From NCBI RefSeq assembly GCF_947492815.1, contig NZ_CANLOB010000023.1:1-64000 (forward strand): a stretch of DNA of 64,000 nt. Direction: 5' to 3'. The position numbers and the translations under genes are program-made. Source of the stretch: an uncultured Dokdonia sp. (GTDB lineage: Bacteria; Bacteroidota; Bacteroidia; Flavobacteriales; Flavobacteriaceae). Below the pieces are notes generated by a model. The model was not told the DNA's origin and did no database searches. It saw nothing but the letters and a program-made list of their open reading frames with translations. Positions 52,842 through 61,601 of the stretch are shown piece after piece. How positions within the stretch are numbered: position 1 is the stretch's first letter; every line of letters begins with the position of its first letter.

Positions 52842-53927
52842 ATGAAAACAAAAATTTATACGCTATTATTTATCTTAATCTCTATACCAACGGTTGCCTT
52901 TGCCTACAATGGTTTTAAAGGACGCTATACCAAAGAGAAGAAAGTTAAAAAAGAATTTACTGTAAATCCTGACGCCAGACTTAAAATAGAGAACAGCTAT
53001 GGAAATGTAAATATTGTCTCTTGGGATGAAAACAGAACTGTTATTGAGGTGTTTATTAAAACCAACGGTAATAACGAAGAAAGAGTTCAGGAAAAACTAG
53101 ATGAAATCAACGTTGATTTTGATGGAAGTGCTGGTCTGGTAAGTGCTGTCACAAAGTTTAATGATGGCGGAGGACGCTCCTGGTGGAAAAGCTGGAAAAA
53201 CAGTAATGTAAACATGGAAGTGCGCTATGAAGTAAAGGTTCCTGTAACCAATGATCTTGATATTAGTAATGATTATGGGGATATCTATATCAATGAGACC
53301 AAAGGAAATGTAAAAATAAGTTGTGATTATGGAAAACTCAACTTAGGTAAGTTATTAGGAGATACTAATCGTTTAAATTTTGATTATACCAATAATTCAA
53401 CGATTGAGTATATGAAAAGTGGTCGCATTACTACCCACCACTCTAGTTTTACATTAGAAAAAGCAGGTACTATCGAATTAAATGCAGACCATACAAATAG
53501 TGAGTTTGGAGAAATAGAAAACTTGAATTATGTATGTGATTATGGAAAACTAAAAGCTGATACTGTTACATCACTTACAGGAAGAGGAGATCATTTAACG
53601 ACCACACTTGAAACCGTACAAGGCGATGTAAATTTAAATACAAACTATGGTTCTGTACGTATTAATGAATTGGGAGCTTTAGCAGGAGATGTGAGTATCC
53701 AAAGTGATTATACAGGTATTAAATTAGGATATAATAGTCAGTATACATTTACTTTTAATATCTCCCTTGAATATGCGGGTCTTGGAGGTAAAGATGACTT
53801 AGAAATCACAAAACAACGTATTGAATCTTCAGATAAGTATTATGAAGGATATCATGGAGATGCAACTAGTAAAAATAATATAAATATCAACTCTGAATAC
53901 GGAGGGGTAACATTCACTAAAATATAA
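52842..53927 (+). CDS. Secreted DUF4097-type beta-helix protein (361 aa)
   Basis: A signal peptide (residues 1-21) precedes a long beta-solenoid-like protein. The repeat pattern of short strands (KIENSYGNVNIVSWDENRT; DISNDYGDIYINETKGN; CDYGKLNLGKL) matches the DUF4097/adhesin-type family. It is probably located in the periplasm or at the envelope. It lies 23 bases after the anti-sigma-like gene and 21 before the DUF2807 gene, in a stress operon headed by an ECF sigma factor. Confidence 0.8.
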   Translation: MKTKIYTLLFILISIPTVAFAYNGFKGRYTKEKKVKKEFTVNPDARLKIENSYGNVNIVSWDENRTVIEVFIKTNGNNEERVQEKLDEINVDFDGSAGLVSAVTKFNDGGGRSWWKSWKNSNVNMEVRYEVKVPVTNDLDISNDYGDIYINETKGNVKISCDYGKLNLGKLLGDTNRLNFDYTNNSTIEYMKSGRITTHHSSFTLEKAGTIELNADHTNSEFGEIENLNYVCDYGKLKADTVTSLTGRGDHLTTTLETVQGDVNLNTNYGSVRINELGALAGDVSIQSDYTGIKLGYNSQYTFTFNISLEYAGLGGKDDLEITKQRIESSDKYYEGYHGDATSKNNININSEYGGVTFTKI

Positions 53928-53948
53928 ATCAATCTAAAAATCAATAGT

Positions 53949-54668
53949 ATGAAAAAAGTAATCACAATCTGTCTTATTCTAGTATCTGCTTTACAAGTAC
54001 AAGCACAATGGTGGGGCAAAGGCGTTAAAGGAAATGGAAATGTAACCACGATCACACGTTCGGTAGGAACGTATGATGAAGTAAATGTAGGAGGGTCTTT
54101 TGATGTAGAACTTGTCGCAGGTACCGAAGGAACTATTACTATTGAAGGAGAAAGCAATCTATTAGAATACATTGTAACAGAAGTAAGAGGAAATGCATTA
54201 AAGATTAAAGTAGAAAATAACAAAAACATACGCTCTACAAAAAAGATTAAAATCACCGTTCCTTTTCAAGATTTAAATGAAGTAACACTAGCAGGTTCTG
54301 GAGAAGTATGGAATAAGGAAACTATTAAAGCAACAAATTTTAAAACATCTGTAGCTGGATCTGGAGATCTTACATTACAATTGGATGTAGATACCGTGGA
54401 TGCAAGTGTCGCTGGATCTGGAGATCTTACATTAAAAGGAAATAGTAGAGATATAGAAGCAAGTGTAGCTGGATCTGGAGAAGTACACGCAAGAGACTTA
54501 AAAGCAGCTAATGCATATGTAAGTGTGGCAGGTTCAGGAGATGTAGCTGTATACTGTAGTAAAAGTATTAAAGCTCGTGTAAGTGGTTCTGGAGATATAG
54601 ACTGTTATGGAAATCCAGATAAGCAGGATACGAAAGTTTCTGGTTCTGGAAACATTAAAATGCAGTAA
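53949..54668 (+). CDS. Secreted head GIN-domain (DUF2807) protein
   Basis: A signal peptide (1-20, ending VQAQ) precedes a 219-residue beta-solenoid with the family pattern VGGSFDVELVAGTEG and six or so repeats of the type VAGSGDLTL at about 20-residue spacing. The head GIN domain is abundant in Bacteroidota and has no clear function. It is the last gene of the sigma operon, and a strong terminator follows 20 bases after its stop. Confidence 0.88.
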   Translation: MKKVITICLILVSALQVQAQWWGKGVKGNGNVTTITRSVGTYDEVNVGGSFDVELVAGTEGTITIEGESNLLEYIVTEVRGNALKIKVENNKNIRSTKKIKITVPFQDLNEVTLAGSGEVWNKETIKATNFKTSVAGSGDLTLQLDVDTVDASVAGSGDLTLKGNSRDIEASVAGSGEVHARDLKAANAYVSVAGSGDVAVYCSKSIKARVSGSGDIDCYGNPDKQDTKVSGSGNIKMQ

Positions 54669-54688
54669 GCAACTTCTTTCTCTAACAT

Positions 54689-54717
54689 AAAAAAGCGCTC
54701 GTGATGAGCGCTTTTTT
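54689..54717 (+). terminator. Terminator of the sigma/DUF2807 operon
   Basis: AAAAAAGCGCTC and GAGCGCTTTTTT form a 12-bp stem with loop GTGAT, followed by T. Confidence 0.9.
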
Positions 54718-54723
54718 TATTGA

Positions 54724-55476
54724 CTATAGTTCTATTACTTTTTCTAAGTTAAAACGACTATGCTCCATTTTACCAATATACCCTAATTGATTGGTGATCA
54801 TTTGTGTATTTCCAATTTTAAAATCTTTTAGATTTCTATGACTGTGTCCATACACCCAATAATCAATTGTACTATTTAAAATGAAGTTTGTTTTATCTAC
54901 ACAAAATGCATCATTTAATACACTATCTTTAAATTCATTGACATTACATAAGTTACTAGGTAAATGATGTGTGACCACTATTTTCTTTCCTTCTTTTTTT
55001 ACTTCCCGCTTTATAAATTCAAAACAGGCATCATGAATCTCATTAAAATGATTTATTGTAAATTTTTCTTTATTAAACTGTATTTTTCTAAAATCAGTCA
55101 TACCTCTCATAATGGCTAGTATATTTTTTTGAATACGCGACCATAATGTTGAAAAGACAAAGTGAACTCCGTTTATTGTTTCAGAATAGTTATTTACGAG
55201 AAAGACATTCTTACTAATAGATTCATGTGTAGTTTGCAATGCTGTTGCAATATTATATCCTCCATAATACTCATGATTTCCAGGCACAATATACACTGCT
55301 TCAAAATCGTCAGATACTTTTTTTATAAAGTCTAACGCTCCAAGTTTTTCATCTATATAAAATGTATCTCCTGCAATAACGAGTATGTCTCCTTTAGGTA
55401 CTAAGGGGTGATCTTTTATCCACGTTCGGTTTTGTATAAACTCTAAATGTAAATCGGAACAAATTTGTATAAACAT
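54724..55476 (-). CDS. Metallophosphoesterase (250 aa)
   Basis: The protein shows the calcineurin-like set of metal motifs in order: ICSDLHLEF (DxH), VIAGDTFY (GD), VPGNHEYY (GNHE), VTHHLPSN (H) and YGHSHRN (GHxH). It hydrolyses a phosphate ester; the substrate is not evident. It is cytosolic, with no signal peptide, and is transcribed alone on the minus strand, convergent to the sigma operon. Confidence 0.9.
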   Translation of the reverse strand: MFIQICSDLHLEFIQNRTWIKDHPLVPKGDILVIAGDTFYIDEKLGALDFIKKVSDDFEAVYIVPGNHEYYGGYNIATALQTTHESISKNVFLVNNYSETINGVHFVFSTLWSRIQKNILAIMRGMTDFRKIQFNKEKFTINHFNEIHDACFEFIKREVKKEGKKIVVTHHLPSNLCNVNEFKDSVLNDAFCVDKTNFILNSTIDYWVYGHSHRNLKDFKIGNTQMITNQLGYIGKMEHSRFNLEKVIEL

Positions 55477-55492
55477 CTGAATCTTGTATAAA

Positions 55493-55518
55493 AAAAGAGG
55501 CGGTAAAACCGCCTCTTT
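55493..55518 (-). terminator. Terminator of the 55542 lipoprotein gene
   Basis: AAAGAGGCGG and CCGCCTCTTT form a 10-bp stem around TAAAA, with a T-run on the minus-strand side. Confidence 0.85.
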
Positions 55519-55541
55519 ATCTTTTTAATATATAACGCAGT

Positions 55542-56609
55542 TTATATTTCTATATCTATAATTCCACCCGTAATAGTAATTACATCACCATCAGCATTCA
55601 TCATAGGACCACTAAATGTTCCTATAATTACTGTTCCATCATTTTGAGTAATTTCATTTACAAACTGAGGGGCTCCACTCAATACAGGCTCAAAAACAAC
55701 TCCATCTATTGTTAATACAATATTTTGAAGTACATTTTCTCCTGTTTGTTGTAATACAAGTGTAAACTCAAATGTATCATTCACATCAATATCAGTGGCT
55801 GTTACTTCAAAAGTAGATCCATCTATAGGTGCATCTGCTATATTAAAGTTTTTAAACACCTCATCTACATTCATACGTACAGGCCCATCGTCTTCAGGAA
55901 TAGAACAATCTCCTAAATTATCTAATGTTACTTCTAAACTTCCATCTGGATCGCCACATGCTACGATTTGTGCTTGTAATGCTAATGCATAATCTTGACA
56001 TGCTGCTACATATGCATCTTCATCTGTTACATCTGCCATATCAAATATTTCAAACGCAGCATTGGTAGCTGCAATAGCGTCTGCACATACTTGATCTATA
56101 CAATCTAATCCATCAATAATGGCTTGCAAACTTCCATCGGCATCACCGCAAGCAGCTATTTGAGCTTCTAACGCTAAAGTATACGCATTACATAATGCTT
56201 CTTGGTTTGATGGATCTGCATTTTCAAATGCGGTTTGCGCTGCAGCTGCATTTGTCGTTGCTGTTGTACAATTATTAGTCATATCGGCACATCCATTAAG
56301 AAGTGCTAGTGCTGCCACTACAGAAGCATCTGTAGTATCAACTCCGCAAGTAAACACAAAATTATCTAAAGCGGTAGATAATGCTGCACAAGCAGCTGCT
56401 GAGTTAGCTGGATCTGCATTTTGTAGTTCTAAAGCAGCTTGCTGAAAAGCAGTTAAAGCTGTTTGACACTCTGGTGAGTCGTCTATAGTAATTTCTTGTC
56501 CGTCAGGTGTAGTAAAGAATTCTCCTTCTAATTGTTCATCATCACATGAAGTAAATGTAATAGCAAAACATAATAAAAGAAAGGGTAGATAGTAGGATAT
56601 TTTTTTCAT
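55542..56609 (-). CDS. Lipoprotein with Cys-containing alpha-helical repeats (355 aa)
   Basis: The lipobox TSC at residue 21 anchors the protein to a membrane. Residues 45-235 hold three repeats of about 60 residues rich in Ala, Asn and Asp, each with Cys at start and end: the second ends IAACGDADGSLQAIIDGLDC and the third IVACGDPDGSLEVTLDNLGDC. Each probably folds as a helical hairpin closed by a disulfide. The C-terminal 100 residues are beta-rich. No family is recognised. It stands alone with its own terminator. Confidence 0.7.
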   Translation of the reverse strand: MKKISYYLPFLLLCFAITFTSCDDEQLEGEFFTTPDGQEITIDDSPECQTALTAFQQAALELQNADPANSAAACAALSTALDNFVFTCGVDTTDASVVAALALLNGCADMTNNCTTATTNAAAAQTAFENADPSNQEALCNAYTLALEAQIAACGDADGSLQAIIDGLDCIDQVCADAIAATNAAFEIFDMADVTDEDAYVAACQDYALALQAQIVACGDPDGSLEVTLDNLGDCSIPEDDGPVRMNVDEVFKNFNIADAPIDGSTFEVTATDIDVNDTFEFTLVLQQTGENVLQNIVLTIDGVVFEPVLSGAPQFVNEITQNDGTVIIGTFSGPMMNADGDVITITGGIIDIEI

Positions 56610-56707
56610 TCTAATATAGATTTGTAAACTTCAAACGCAAACATAAGTAAAATATTCTACTCTCTTTTATTAAAATGTCTCAATCGTAGAATGTAAAGCT
56701 TCTTATA

Positions 56708-56727
56708 TACGCTTTCGCGAAAGCGTA
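56708..56727. repeat. TACGCTTTCGCGAAAGCGTA palindrome
   Basis: A perfect 20-bp copy lies between the lipoprotein gene and the MFS gene. Confidence 0.8.
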
Positions 56728-56751
56728 CCAAGCATTAAAACACTACATTTT

Positions 56752-58047
56752 CTAATCATTTTTAGGTACTTTTCTTAATAAGAATACCCCAACGCCAAAA
56801 AACACAATTAAAAAGATAATCGAATAGCGCATACTTCCTGTAAGCTCTTGCATAGCTAAAAACATAAGCATTCCAAAGACAATCCCTATTTTTTCTGATA
56901 CGTCATAAAAACTAAAATAAGATGTCGTATCGTCTGTTTCTGGAAGAAACTTTGCATACGTAGATCGAGAAAGGGATTGTACGCCTCCCATCACTAATCC
57001 AACAACACCAGCGGTTATATAAAACTGTACAGGGGTATAGACAAAAAATGCCCATGCACAAATAGCAATCCAAATCACATTAATCACAATTAATGCTTTG
57101 ACATTTCCAATACGTGCCGATAATTTTGAAGTTAAAAATGCGCCTAATACAGCCACCAATTGTATCAATAAAATACTTATAATGAGTCCAAATGTTTTAT
57201 CGGTTGTTCCCCAATCTAATTCTTCTGCTCCAAAATAGGAAGCTGCAAGCATAACCGTCTGAACACCCATACTATATACAAAAAAGGCAATGAGATATGA
57301 TTTTAAACGAGGTTTGTGTTGCATTTCTGCCCATATGGCTTTGAGTTCTCTAAATCCCTGATAGAAGACATCTTTAGATAGTTTACCATCACTTTTATTT
57401 CCTTTAGGCAAATAGAGATAGGTATACTGACTAAAGGCGATCCACCAAACACCCGTAAGTCCAAATGAAACACGCATCATATGGATTTGATCTTTAGTTT
57501 CTGATTGACTCATTACCATAAACAAACAAATTCCTAGAAGTATCACGCTACCGATATATCCCATAGAAAAGCCTTTTGCACTGATACTATCGTGCTGATC
57601 TACATGGGCGATATCTGGCAAGTATGAATTATAGAACACCAAACTTCCCCAGAAACCTATAAGAGCCAATAGGTACAACGTAAGACCTAGAAAAATATGA
57701 TCTACGTAAAAGAAGCTTAACCCTATTGTACTTATCGCTCCTAAATAACAGAAAAACTTTAAGAAGAATTTCTTATTTCCTAAAAAATCGGCTACTCCTG
57801 AGAGTAATGGAGATATAATTGCTACGATAGAGAATGCAACTGCAGTGGTCCCAAAAATAAGAGAGCTACTTTTCCACTCTTTCCCTAAAACTTCTACAGT
57901 TTCCTGTCCTCTTACTGAAAATATAGCATCATAAAAAATAGGAAAAATCGCAGATGCAATAACCAAACTATATACTGAGTTTGCCCAATCATAAAATGCC
58001 CAGGCATTTAAAAGTTTTTTATCTCCTTTTTGTAGCTGTGTCTTCAT
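56752..58047 (-). CDS. UMF1-type MFS transporter
   Basis: The 431-residue protein has about 12 membrane helices and the UMF1/Atg22-like start (AWAFYDWANSVYSLVIASAIFP). Conserved MGGVQSLSRSTYAKFLPE is also present. These transporters are thought to export small metabolites, with vacuolar amino acid efflux for the yeast relative. Substrate here is unknown. The M48 gene follows upstream on the same strand, but a perfect hairpin between them argues for separate transcripts. Confidence 0.85.
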   Translation of the reverse strand: MKTQLQKGDKKLLNAWAFYDWANSVYSLVIASAIFPIFYDAIFSVRGQETVEVLGKEWKSSSLIFGTTAVAFSIVAIISPLLSGVADFLGNKKFFLKFFCYLGAISTIGLSFFYVDHIFLGLTLYLLALIGFWGSLVFYNSYLPDIAHVDQHDSISAKGFSMGYIGSVILLGICLFMVMSQSETKDQIHMMRVSFGLTGVWWIAFSQYTYLYLPKGNKSDGKLSKDVFYQGFRELKAIWAEMQHKPRLKSYLIAFFVYSMGVQTVMLAASYFGAEELDWGTTDKTFGLIISILLIQLVAVLGAFLTSKLSARIGNVKALIVINVIWIAICAWAFFVYTPVQFYITAGVVGLVMGGVQSLSRSTYAKFLPETDDTTSYFSFYDVSEKIGIVFGMLMFLAMQELTGSMRYSIIFLIVFFGVGVFLLRKVPKND

Positions 58048-58057
58048 ACCACTAAAA

Positions 58058-58089
58058 TAAGAAAGCTACGCGATTGCGTAGCTTTCTTA
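58058..58089 (-). terminator. Terminator after the M48 peptidase gene
   Basis: TAAGAAAGCTACGC and its complement form a perfect 14-bp stem with a 4-base loop; the minus-strand side continues with TTATTTTAG. Confidence 0.75.
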
Positions 58090-58114
58090 GGAAGATATTA
58101 TTGAAATTTTTTGT

Positions 58115-58948
58115 TTACTTGAATGAAGTCACTCCAAACTTTGCAGCTTCTTTTTTTGCAAAAGGTGCTTTTGCAGTAAGATTTGCAATTCTAGAATCAT
58201 TAGAGGGATGTGTACTTAGTATTTGTGGTGGTGCTTGTCCTCCGCTAGCAGCTTTCATACGTTGCCATAATTTTGCTGCTTCATCCGGATTGTATCCTGC
58301 AATAGCTGCGATAACAATTCCAATCTCGTCTGCTTGTGTTTCGTGCGAACGACTAAAAGGTAACATCCCTCCTACTTGTGATACTAAGCCATACGCTTGC
58401 ATCCAAGCAGCTTGTTGCTGTTGATCTTGCCCTGCTACTCCAGTACCGACAGCAACTCCTAAAGCTCCTATCTGTTGTACTTGTGCAGCACTCATACGTT
58501 GTGCTCCGTGATCTGCTAGTGCATGCGCTAACTCATGTCCCATCACCATCGCAAGTCCAGTTTCTGTCTGTGTAATAGGCAAAATACCTGTATATACAAC
58601 AATCTTTCCTCCAGGCATTGCCCAAGCGTTTACAGCATCGTCCTGTACTAAGTTATATTCCCATCGGTAATCTTTAAGATATCCTGGTTCTCCTAATGAA
58701 GTAAGATATCGTTCTGCAGCAACAGCTATTTTCTCTCCTACATTCTTTACCATATTAGCATCGGCAGTTCCAGTCAGCACATTATTTTCAGATAGGAATT
58801 GATCGTACTGTTGAAAAGCTAATGGAAATAACTGATCGTTACTTACAAAATTTAATGTTTTCTTTCCTGTAAAAGGACTTGTTTTACAGGCACATACTAA
58901 TACTACCGTAAGTATAAGTGTGCATAATTGCTTTGTCTTCATGGTCAT
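58115..58948 (-). CDS. M48-family metallopeptidase lipoprotein
   Basis: The 277-residue protein has a lipobox (VCAC, Cys at residue 21) and an M48 domain with the zinc motif HELAHALADH and the third ligand Glu in SHETQADEIGI. It resembles the LoiP/BepA-type periplasmic peptidases that help quality control of outer-membrane proteins. Length is typical. It ends convergent to nothing, 20 bases before the GH31 stop on the same strand. Confidence 0.9.
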   Translation of the reverse strand: MTMKTKQLCTLILTVVLVCACKTSPFTGKKTLNFVSNDQLFPLAFQQYDQFLSENNVLTGTADANMVKNVGEKIAVAAERYLTSLGEPGYLKDYRWEYNLVQDDAVNAWAMPGGKIVVYTGILPITQTETGLAMVMGHELAHALADHGAQRMSAAQVQQIGALGVAVGTGVAGQDQQQQAAWMQAYGLVSQVGGMLPFSRSHETQADEIGIVIAAIAGYNPDEAAKLWQRMKAASGGQAPPQILSTHPSNDSRIANLTAKAPFAKKEAAKFGVTSFK

Positions 58949-58968
58949 TGATTTTAAGTACCATAAAG

Positions 58969-61383
58969 TTACAAATTATCTGCAATCCCAGAGATATGAA
59001 GCTCTGTAAAATTCTTAGGTACGATCAAAGAACATGTTTTATCGTCGTACTTTACACTTTCAAGGGATACTTGCGTATTATCTAACTCGATGTCTTTTAT
59101 TTTAAATGGCAAGCCAATTAAGTGAATTCTATACGTATCATATGGAGTAACATAAGTTCCTCTTTTATGTTGTTGTATAATCCAGTCACTTTCTCTTCCT
59201 GACATTTTAAACGTTCTAAAACTATAACGCTCTTTGGTATAATCATATCCATCTTGCGCATCTTCATATACATTAGACTGATGTTTCCCTAAGGCATAAT
59301 ACACCTCCAATTCTATCTGTTCTAGCTTCTTCTCTCCTACATATTGTTGTATAGGATATTTTGGAATAATAGCGCCTGCTTTTACAAATAAAGGCATACT
59401 ATCCACATCGGCATCTACCCACTGTTCTTTTCCTCCTTCTACGGGAAGTTTATCCCAGTAATTATACCAAGTTCCTCTTGGAATATACATACGTCTTCCT
59501 TTAGCATTCGGCTCAAGTACTGGACATACTAAAATTTGATGTCCAAACACAAACTCATCAGTTCTATAATGCGTTTGCGGGTCGTCCTGATCAAAATACA
59601 CTAGTGGTTTTAATAAAGGCGTTCCATTTTGAGTATACTCATAAAACATAGTATACAAGTATGGTAATAATCGATATCTTAAGTTGATAAACTTACGTGC
59701 AATATCAGTCACTCCTGGATCAAATGCCCAAGGTTCTTGATCTCCATGATGTCCAGAAGAATGTGTTCTACAAAATGGGTGAAAAACTCCTAATTGAATC
59801 CATCGTGCATATAACTCTCCTGTAGGTTGCTCTGCAAATCCACCGATATCAGTTCCAGTAAAAGACATTCCTGAAATACACATACGTTGTACTTGGATAT
59901 TGGCAACCCATAAATGTTCCCAACTTGCAATATTATCGCCTGTCCAAGAGGAAGTATAACGTTGTGCACCACTATAGGCAGAACGTGTAATCACAAAAGG
60001 GCGTTTAGGATAAGCAAACTTCTTTACGCCTTCATAGGTTGCACGCGCCATTTGAGTTCCATATATGTTATGCGCTTTCCTGTGACTACAAGGATTACCA
60101 TCATAATCATGTCGTACATCAGGCGGAAATGTCTTACCCGGCACTTCCATAACTGCAGGTTCATTCATATCATTCCACACGCCTTTTACACCAATATCTC
60201 CTATCAATTCTTTAAAAAGACCTGCCCACCATGTACGTACTTTAGGGTTTGTATAATCAGGAAAATTACATTCTCCTGGCCATACTTTTCCTTTCATATA
60301 TGGACCATCAGCACGTTTACAGAAATAATCATTATCTACTCCTTCATTATAAACACTGTAATCCTTATCTATTTTTATACCTGGGTCGATAATCACAATG
60401 GTTTTAAACCCATCATCCGCCAGTTCTTTTACCATGCGTTTTGGATCTGGAAAATACTCCTTATTCCAAGTAAAACATCGGAAGCCATCCATATAATCAA
60501 TGTCTAAATAAATCCCATCACAAGGAATTTGAAGCTCTCTAAACTTGGCAGCTATTTCTTTGACATTACTTTCTGGATAATAACTCCATTTACATTGTTG
60601 ATATCCTAATGCCCATAGTGGTGGCAATTCAGGTACACCTGTAAGATTGGTATAGCTCTTTACTACATCAGACATGCTAGGACCATAGATAAAATAATAA
60701 TTCATCTCTCCTCCTTGTGCCCAAAAGCTTGTCACATCCATACGCTCATGACAAAAATCGAAAAAGGTTCTAAAGGTATTATCAAAAAACACCCCGTAGG
60801 CTTTCTTCTTATTTAAACCAATATAAAAAGGAACACTTTTATAAATAGGATCTTGATCTTTCCCAAAGGCATATTGATCAGTAGCCCAATTTTGCACACG
60901 TTTTCCTCTAAGATTCATATGCATCGGTTTATCACCTAACCCATAATAACTCTCTGCATGCTGTGCTTTCTTACTCATCTTGACGATGTTTCCACCATAC
61001 TCAAAACTTTCTTCATAATGAAAACCAAGTTCGTCTTCATTTATAATATTCCCTTCTAAGTCATAGATTTTCGTCTGAAGACTAATTCTCTCTATATGAA
61101 TTACAAGTTTAGCGGTAGTAACTATATAATGCTTTTCATCATTTGTAACTTCTAAATGATTATACCCTCTATTAGCCCCTTCATCGATGGCATATGAGAA
61201 ATCATTTTCAAAAGCACCTTCTGTCGCATATCGAAATCTGATAACACTATCTCTTAATACCGTAAGTTGTAAAATAACGAGGTTTTCTGTTTTAAAATAC
61301 AGCGTATCTACCTCTTTGTTAAAATCTATAATTTGATTAGGAAATTGATTTCCTTTTTGTTGTAATTCTGTATTAATGATCAT
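58969..61383 (-). CDS. GH31-family alpha-glucosidase
   Basis: The 804-residue enzyme belongs to glycoside hydrolase family 31. The catalytic nucleophile motif is WNDMNEPAV and the acid/base region SWTGDNIASWEHL. An N-terminal galactose-mutarotase-like beta domain (about residues 20-230) and C-terminal beta domains complete the family layout. There is no signal peptide, so it probably acts in the cytoplasm on alpha-1,4 or 1,6 glucans. The gene follows glgB and glgC on the same strand and may trim glycogen or related oligosaccharides. Confidence 0.9.
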   Translation of the reverse strand: MIINTELQQKGNQFPNQIIDFNKEVDTLYFKTENLVILQLTVLRDSVIRFRYATEGAFENDFSYAIDEGANRGYNHLEVTNDEKHYIVTTAKLVIHIERISLQTKIYDLEGNIINEDELGFHYEESFEYGGNIVKMSKKAQHAESYYGLGDKPMHMNLRGKRVQNWATDQYAFGKDQDPIYKSVPFYIGLNKKKAYGVFFDNTFRTFFDFCHERMDVTSFWAQGGEMNYYFIYGPSMSDVVKSYTNLTGVPELPPLWALGYQQCKWSYYPESNVKEIAAKFRELQIPCDGIYLDIDYMDGFRCFTWNKEYFPDPKRMVKELADDGFKTIVIIDPGIKIDKDYSVYNEGVDNDYFCKRADGPYMKGKVWPGECNFPDYTNPKVRTWWAGLFKELIGDIGVKGVWNDMNEPAVMEVPGKTFPPDVRHDYDGNPCSHRKAHNIYGTQMARATYEGVKKFAYPKRPFVITRSAYSGAQRYTSSWTGDNIASWEHLWVANIQVQRMCISGMSFTGTDIGGFAEQPTGELYARWIQLGVFHPFCRTHSSGHHGDQEPWAFDPGVTDIARKFINLRYRLLPYLYTMFYEYTQNGTPLLKPLVYFDQDDPQTHYRTDEFVFGHQILVCPVLEPNAKGRRMYIPRGTWYNYWDKLPVEGGKEQWVDADVDSMPLFVKAGAIIPKYPIQQYVGEKKLEQIELEVYYALGKHQSNVYEDAQDGYDYTKERYSFRTFKMSGRESDWIIQQHKRGTYVTPYDTYRIHLIGLPFKIKDIELDNTQVSLESVKYDDKTCSLIVPKNFTELHISGIADNL

Positions 61384-61512
61384 AGGATCTTTATTTTATA
61401 ATTCAAATAAACACTATCTATTTAAAAGAAGAAAATTAATCGCAATAAGTTATTAACGCTAACGTTTTCGTAGTGTTATTATAAGGTCGTTGTCATGTTT
61501 TTGAAGGCGTTT

Positions 61513-61583
61513 TATACGCTTTCGCGAAATCGAGCTTACGAGATTCACGACCAAAAAGGGAGAGCGTAGCTTTAAAACGCACC
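61513..61583. repeat. Composite REP element, copy 5
   Basis: The element has TATACGCTTTCGCGAAAT, GAGCTTACGAGATTCACGACCAAAAAGG and an end AGCGTAGCTTTAAAACGC. Its palindromic middle is missing. It lies between the GH31 gene and glgB. Confidence 0.6.
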
Positions 61584-61601
61584 TAACAATATTTATTTTA
61601 T

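Noticed and set aside
59914..60507. Long plus-strand ORF (197 codons) inside the GH31 gene
   Set aside because: It is the antisense shadow of a well-supported GH31 coding region and shows no protein features.
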